A stretch of 36,638 nt of DNA from an uncultured archaeon A07HR67. Lineage in GTDB: Archaea > Halobacteriota > Halobacteria > Halobacteriales > Haloferacaceae. Of the stretch, positions 33,533-36,638 are shown in pieces. The notes beneath the pieces were generated by a model. That model was not told the origin of the DNA. It searched no databases and saw nothing but the letters and a program-made list of their open reading frames with translations. The first letter of the stretch is position 1. Each line of letters starts with the position of its first letter. Location: positions 11,605 through 48,242 of the forward strand of contig KI543157.1 of assembly GCA_000496175.1 (NCBI GenBank), given 5' to 3'. Position numbers and translations under genes: made by a program.

Positions 33533-33961
33533 CTACTCCGGCGGCGAGGCGAGTTCCAAACACGCACACGCGTCCGTCTCCGGGTCGAAACAGTCCGGAC
33601 ACTCCGGCTGCCGGTCGATGATCGTGTCGAGCCGTTCTGCGACCGTGCCGTCGATGACCGCTTCCAGATCGCGCGCCTCCTCGCGAAACTCCTCGACCGC
33701 GAGCACGTTCGCGAGAAACCGCTCGATGATACAGTAGGTTTGAAGCGCTTCTCGGGCGCGGACGATCCCGTCGTCGGTGAGCTGAACCCCCTTGTACTTC
33801 TCGTGTTCGGCGAGCCCGCGCGACTCCAGTTTGCCGATCATCTCGTTGGCGCTCGCGGGACTGACGTCGAGTGCGTCCGCGATCGCCCCCGTCGACGCCG
33901 GGCCGTCCGTGTCCTGCTGGATGACGTAGATCGTCTTGAGGTACTGGTCTGCCGTGTTCAC
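33533..33961 (-). CDS. DtxR-family transcriptional regulator with atypical metal site
   Basis: The protein has 142 residues with a GTG start (MNTADQYLKTIYVI). The winged helix-turn-helix is PASTGAIADALDVSPASANEMIGKLESRGLAE (21-52), with the wing KYKGVQLTDDG, followed by the helical dimerisation domain (66-116). Aligned by eye to DtxR, most metal ligands are changed: Met10 to Gln6, His79 to Tyr76, His98 to Arg93, Cys102 to Arg97, His106 to Ala101; only Glu83 and Glu105 remain. A C-terminal tail has four cysteines in CPDC-x7-CAC (121, 124, 132, 134) and could bind metal or Fe-S instead. It lacks the SH3-like domain. It follows the ferritin-like gene by 46 nt. It may read the five iron-box-like operators in this window, but that is inferred. 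Confidence 0.9.
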   Translation of the reverse strand: MNTADQYLKTIYVIQQDTDGPASTGAIADALDVSPASANEMIGKLESRGLAEHEKYKGVQLTDDGIVRAREALQTYCIIERFLANVLAVEEFREEARDLEAVIDGTVAERLDTIIDRQPECPDCFDPETDACACLELASPPE

Positions 33962-34007
33962 GTCTCTCCTCCGTCGCTGCCGCTCTCGGGCGGCGCTTTC
34001 GTGGCGT

Positions 34008-34493
34008 TCATCGTCGTTCCATTACCTCCGTGACCTCGCGAACCCCCTCGGCTTCCTCCGCGCGGATCGTCTCGAGGGTGGAAACCAGCGACTCGCGGTC
34101 GAGCGAGAACGTTGCTTCCGACCGCTCGATCGCCTCGATGAGGTCGTCGTAGAACTTGTAGGCAGTCTCCTCGTTACACAGCTGGTCGTACAACACGCCG
34201 TCGAAGTCCTCCGGCTTGGTGCGGCCGTACCTGGCGTCGACGAGCGTCTCGATCTCGTCGAACGGAACGCTATCGCCTCCGAGGTTCTCGATCAACGCCT
34301 CCAAGCGTTCACGGTGGTCTGCCGACTCCGCCGCTGCGTCCTCGAGAAGCGTCTCGACCTCGGCGTCGAGCTCCGTGTCCAGGCTCCGGTAGTGGTGGTG
34401 TGCCCGCGCCTCGACGACCTCCTCCAACACGATCCCGATCTGGAGCAGCCGCGCGAGCTGGTCGTCGGTCGCCACCCGCTGACTCGCGCTCAC
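34008..34493 (-). CDS. Ferritin-like domain protein
   Basis: The protein has 161 residues from the GTG at 34493. It is all-helical with Glu/His-rich helices: LLQIGIVLEEVVEARAHHHY (15-35), EDAAAESADHRERLEAL (51-67), and later QLCNEETAYKFYDDLIEAIE and LETIRAEEAEGVREV, as in the four-helix ferritin/rubrerythrin-like fold that can hold a di-iron centre. The iron ligands cannot be assigned with confidence. The frame extends to a GTG at 34529; the TATA-like TTTAAGTC near 34550 would place the transcript start close to 34527, so the longer form remains possible. With the DtxR-family gene next downstream and sufD/sufB upstream, a part in iron handling is likely. It may also be an antitoxin-like or stress helix bundle. 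Confidence 0.75.
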   Translation of the reverse strand: MSASQRVATDDQLARLLQIGIVLEEVVEARAHHHYRSLDTELDAEVETLLEDAAAESADHRERLEALIENLGGDSVPFDEIETLVDARYGRTKPEDFDGVLYDQLCNEETAYKFYDDLIEAIERSEATFSLDRESLVSTLETIRAEEAEGVREVTEVMERR

Positions 34494-34630
34494 GGTGACC
34501 ACCCGGCCGAAACGCCGATTCGCATACACACGTATCTGAGGCCCTCCTTGACTTAAACCGTTCCCTCGGCCCCAAGAAAGCGATTCGTCTCAGGGACGTG
34601 TAAATAAAAGTTCGACGACGCGATTTCGCG

Positions 34631-35860
34631 CTACTGGAGCCGTTCGAGAACGAGCTCTTCGACGTCGTCGCGGAACTCGTCGACCGCGATCTCCTCGAGC
34701 ACGGGCACAAAAAAGCCCTCGACGAGCATGTTCCGTGCCGTCCGCGAGTCGATCGTGCGGCTTTCGAGGTAGAACAGGTCCTCGGCATCGACCTGTCCGA
34801 CCGTCGCCGAGTGAGACGCCTCGGTGTCGTGGTTGTGGATGATCAGCTTCGGCGACGCGTCGGCCTCGGCGTCGTCCGACAACATCAGCGTGTTCTCCCG
34901 CTGGTAACTGGAGGTATTCCACGCGTCCTCGCCAACGTCTTGAACTCCCTCGTAGACCGATCGGGCGACGTCGTCGAGCACGCCGCGCGTGACCAGATCG
35001 GCCGTCGTGTGCTCCGCCTGGTGCCAGACGCGGGCGTTGACGTCGAAGTGTTGGTCCTCGCTGCCGAAGAACGTCCCGACGATCTGGCTCTCGGAGCTGT
35101 CGCCGTTCAGCTCCGTCTCGACGTCAGACCGCGTGAGCTTCGAGCCGAAGTTGCTCTCGATCCAGTCGATCGTTGCGTACGTGTCCGTGACGCCGCGTTT
35201 CAGCGAGTAGGTGTACGTGTCGTCGTCGAGGTTCTGTAGCGAGCCGAACTGAACGTCGGCGTTCTCGCCGCCGACGACCTCGACCAGGTTCGAGAAGTAC
35301 CGGTCACCCTCGATCGCCGAGCCGGCCGCGTCGTCTTCTTCGCTCGACGTGATCGACTCGAGAATCGTCACCGACGACGACTCCTCAGTGACGACGAGCG
35401 TCTGGCTGAACAACGACCGCGAGCTCATCTCTGCTCGGACGGTCACGTCCTCGACGTCGACGCCCTCGGGGACGTAGACGAACGTCCCCGTGGTGAACAA
35501 CGCGACCGACAACGCCGTGAAGTAGTTGTGGTCCGGCGCGAGCACGGTGCCGAAGTGTTCTTCGAGCACGTCGCCGTACTCGTCGAACGCCTCGGTGAAC
35601 GGGAGGACGACGGCCTCGTCGCCGCCCTGCCGTTCCGTCGTGTCCGACTGGTTCAACGGGTCGACGAGCGCCTCGAAATCCAGCGCCTCGAGGTCGGTCC
35701 AGCGCCGGCCGGGCGTCTGGATGACGTCCGGAAGCGCCGCTGTCTCCAACGCTTCGAGCGCGTTCAGCCGGGTCTCGAGCAGCCACTCGGGCTCGTCGCG
35801 GTCCTCCGCGATGCGGCGTACGGTCTCTTCCGAGAGGCTCTCGATCGTTTTCGTGCTCAT
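34631..35860 (-). CDS. sufD: Fe-S cluster assembly protein SufD
   Basis: The protein has 409 residues. It is a SufBD-fold beta-helix protein: PGRRWTDLEALDFEAL near the N-terminus, NYFTALSVALFTTGTFVYVPEGVDVEDVTVRAE (about 110-143), SLFSQTLVVTEESSSVTILE, and the C-terminal HNHDTEASHSATVGQVDAEDLFYLESRTIDSRTARNMLVEGFF containing the conserved His. SufD forms with SufB and the ATPase SufC the scaffold complex that builds Fe-S clusters in the cytoplasm. It begins 1 nt after the sufB stop, so both share an mRNA. sufC would lie beyond the right edge. No operator of the TTTAGG type is seen between sufB, sufD and the ferritin-like gene. Confidence 0.95.
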   Translation of the reverse strand: MSTKTIESLSEETVRRIAEDRDEPEWLLETRLNALEALETAALPDVIQTPGRRWTDLEALDFEALVDPLNQSDTTERQGGDEAVVLPFTEAFDEYGDVLEEHFGTVLAPDHNYFTALSVALFTTGTFVYVPEGVDVEDVTVRAEMSSRSLFSQTLVVTEESSSVTILESITSSEEDDAAGSAIEGDRYFSNLVEVVGGENADVQFGSLQNLDDDTYTYSLKRGVTDTYATIDWIESNFGSKLTRSDVETELNGDSSESQIVGTFFGSEDQHFDVNARVWHQAEHTTADLVTRGVLDDVARSVYEGVQDVGEDAWNTSSYQRENTLMLSDDAEADASPKLIIHNHDTEASHSATVGQVDAEDLFYLESRTIDSRTARNMLVEGFFVPVLEEIAVDEFRDDVEELVLERLQ

Positions 35861-35861
35861 G

Positions 35862-36638
35862 TTATCCGAGCGACCCTTCCATCTCGAGCTCGACGAGTCG
35901 GTTGAGCTCGACGGCGTACTCGATCGGCAGTTCTTCGGTGATCGGCTCGATGAACCCCGAGACGATCATCTGTTTTGCGTCGTCGTCGTCGAGTCCGCGC
36001 GACTGGAGGTAGAAGATGTCCTCGTCGCCGATCTTGCCGACCGTCGCCTCGTGGGCCACGTCGACCTGCGACTCGTTGATCTCCATGTACGGCATCGTGT
36101 CCGACGTCGACTCGTTGTCGAACATCAGCGCGTCACACTCGACGGCCGTCGAGGAGTTCTCGGCGCCGTCCGCGATGTGAACCAGGCCGCGGTAGTTCGT
36201 GCGGCCGCCGTCCTTCGAGATCGACTTCGACTCGATCGTCGACTTCGTCTCCGGCGCGTTGTGGTACACCTTCGCGCCCGTGTCGATGTCCTGGCCCTCG
36301 CCCGCGAACGCGATCGTGATGTGGTTGTCCGAGGCGCCGCGGCCCTTGAGGATCGTCGATGGGTACAACATCGTCGCCTTCGACCCCATCGATCCGGAGA
36401 TCCACTCCATGCGGCCCTCCTTCTCGGCGATGGCGCGCTTGGTGTTGAGGTTGTAGGTGTTTTTCGACCAGTTTTGCACGGTCGAGTACTGGACGTGGGC
36501 GTTCTCCTTGACGAACACTTCGACGCCGCCGCAGTGTAGGTTGAACGCCGAGTACTTGGGTGCCGAACATCCCTCGATGTAGTGTACCTCGGAGCCCTCT
36601 TCGGCGATGATGAGGGTGTGTTCGAACTGGCCCATCCC
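35862..36638 (-). CDS. sufB: Fe-S cluster assembly protein SufB, C-terminal part
   Basis: The frame is open to the right edge, so only the last 258 residues are seen; SufB usually has about 475. The sequence GMGQFEHTLIIAEEGSEVHYIEGCSAP and HCGGVEVFVKENAHVQYSTVQNWSKNTYNLNTKR is highly conserved SufB, and VAHEATVGKIGDEDIFYLQSRGLDDDDAKQMIVSGFIEPI is its C-terminal beta-helix end. SufB is the scaffold subunit on which clusters are assembled with SufC and SufD. The apparent Met near 36635 is internal to the family sequence and is not the start. Confidence 0.97.
   Translation of the reverse strand, partial: GMGQFEHTLIIAEEGSEVHYIEGCSAPKYSAFNLHCGGVEVFVKENAHVQYSTVQNWSKNTYNLNTKRAIAEKEGRMEWISGSMGSKATMLYPSTILKGRGASDNHITIAFAGEGQDIDTGAKVYHNAPETKSTIESKSISKDGGRTNYRGLVHIADGAENSSTAVECDALMFDNESTSDTMPYMEINESQVDVAHEATVGKIGDEDIFYLQSRGLDDDDAKQMIVSGFIEPITEELPIEYAVELNRLVELEMEGSLG

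Overview
The window is chromosomal DNA of a haloarchaeon (class Halobacteria; the 22.5 kb repeat suggests Halorubrum or a relative, from memory and not tested). The evidence is high GC, very acidic proteins, an archaeal gene set (DNA polymerase D large subunit, aEF-2, aEF-1alpha, aRF1, class II-type pilin signal), Tat signals on exported proteins, and AT-rich TATA boxes about 25-30 nt upstream of many start codons, the pattern of leaderless haloarchaeal transcripts. No tRNA, rRNA, insertion sequence or CRISPR array was seen.

Layout. 1-363: C-terminus of a DabA-type (DUF2309) inorganic-carbon transport protein. 533-1847: small housekeeping genes (DUF5783, NifU C-terminal domain, PPC-domain protein). 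1861-7443: polC, the family D DNA polymerase catalytic subunit, with two in-frame inteins at the active site, one a 177-residue mini-intein ending in Gln, the other a 518-residue intein with a LAGLIDADG endonuclease. 7454-9910: a type IV pilin, an MFS transporter and a KDPG/KHG aldolase. 10076-15824: translation and threonine genes: aEF-2; an ACT-domain protein overlapping homoserine dehydrogenase and preceded by a threonine-rich leader-like ORF; aEF-1alpha and ribosomal protein S10. 15895-16455: a rhomboid-family protein.

16.5-28.7 kb is the accessory and most interesting part. Five perfect copies of the palindrome TTTAGG-N4-CCTAAA, like the TTAGG/CCTAA iron box of DtxR/IdeR regulators, sit at five promoters. 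They head (i) a flippase-like membrane protein, (ii) a homologue of plant reversibly glycosylated polypeptide/UDP-arabinopyranose mutase (GT75), (iii) a Tat lipoprotein binding protein of Fe(III) ABC transporters plus a GT39/ArnT-type membrane glycosyltransferase, (iv) a GT2 polyprenyl-phosphate-sugar synthase-like enzyme, and (v) a Tat-exported small subunit plus a GMC flavoprotein dehydrogenase. The Fe(III) ABC permease follows divergently, but no ABC ATPase is present. I read this as one metal (probably iron) regulon joining iron import to a lipid-linked sugar pathway and a sugar or alcohol dehydrogenase; the link in function is inference. A 534-bp gene-free stretch inside it (22528-23061) holds three 57-bp tandem repeats and three strong hairpins.

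28857-36638: argS, a carotenoid cleavage oxygenase, aRF1, and a leftward group of sufB (partial), sufD, a ferritin-like protein and a DtxR-family regulator. That regulator lacks most canonical metal ligands but has a CxxC-x7-CxC tail; it is a candidate, not a proven, reader of the five operators.
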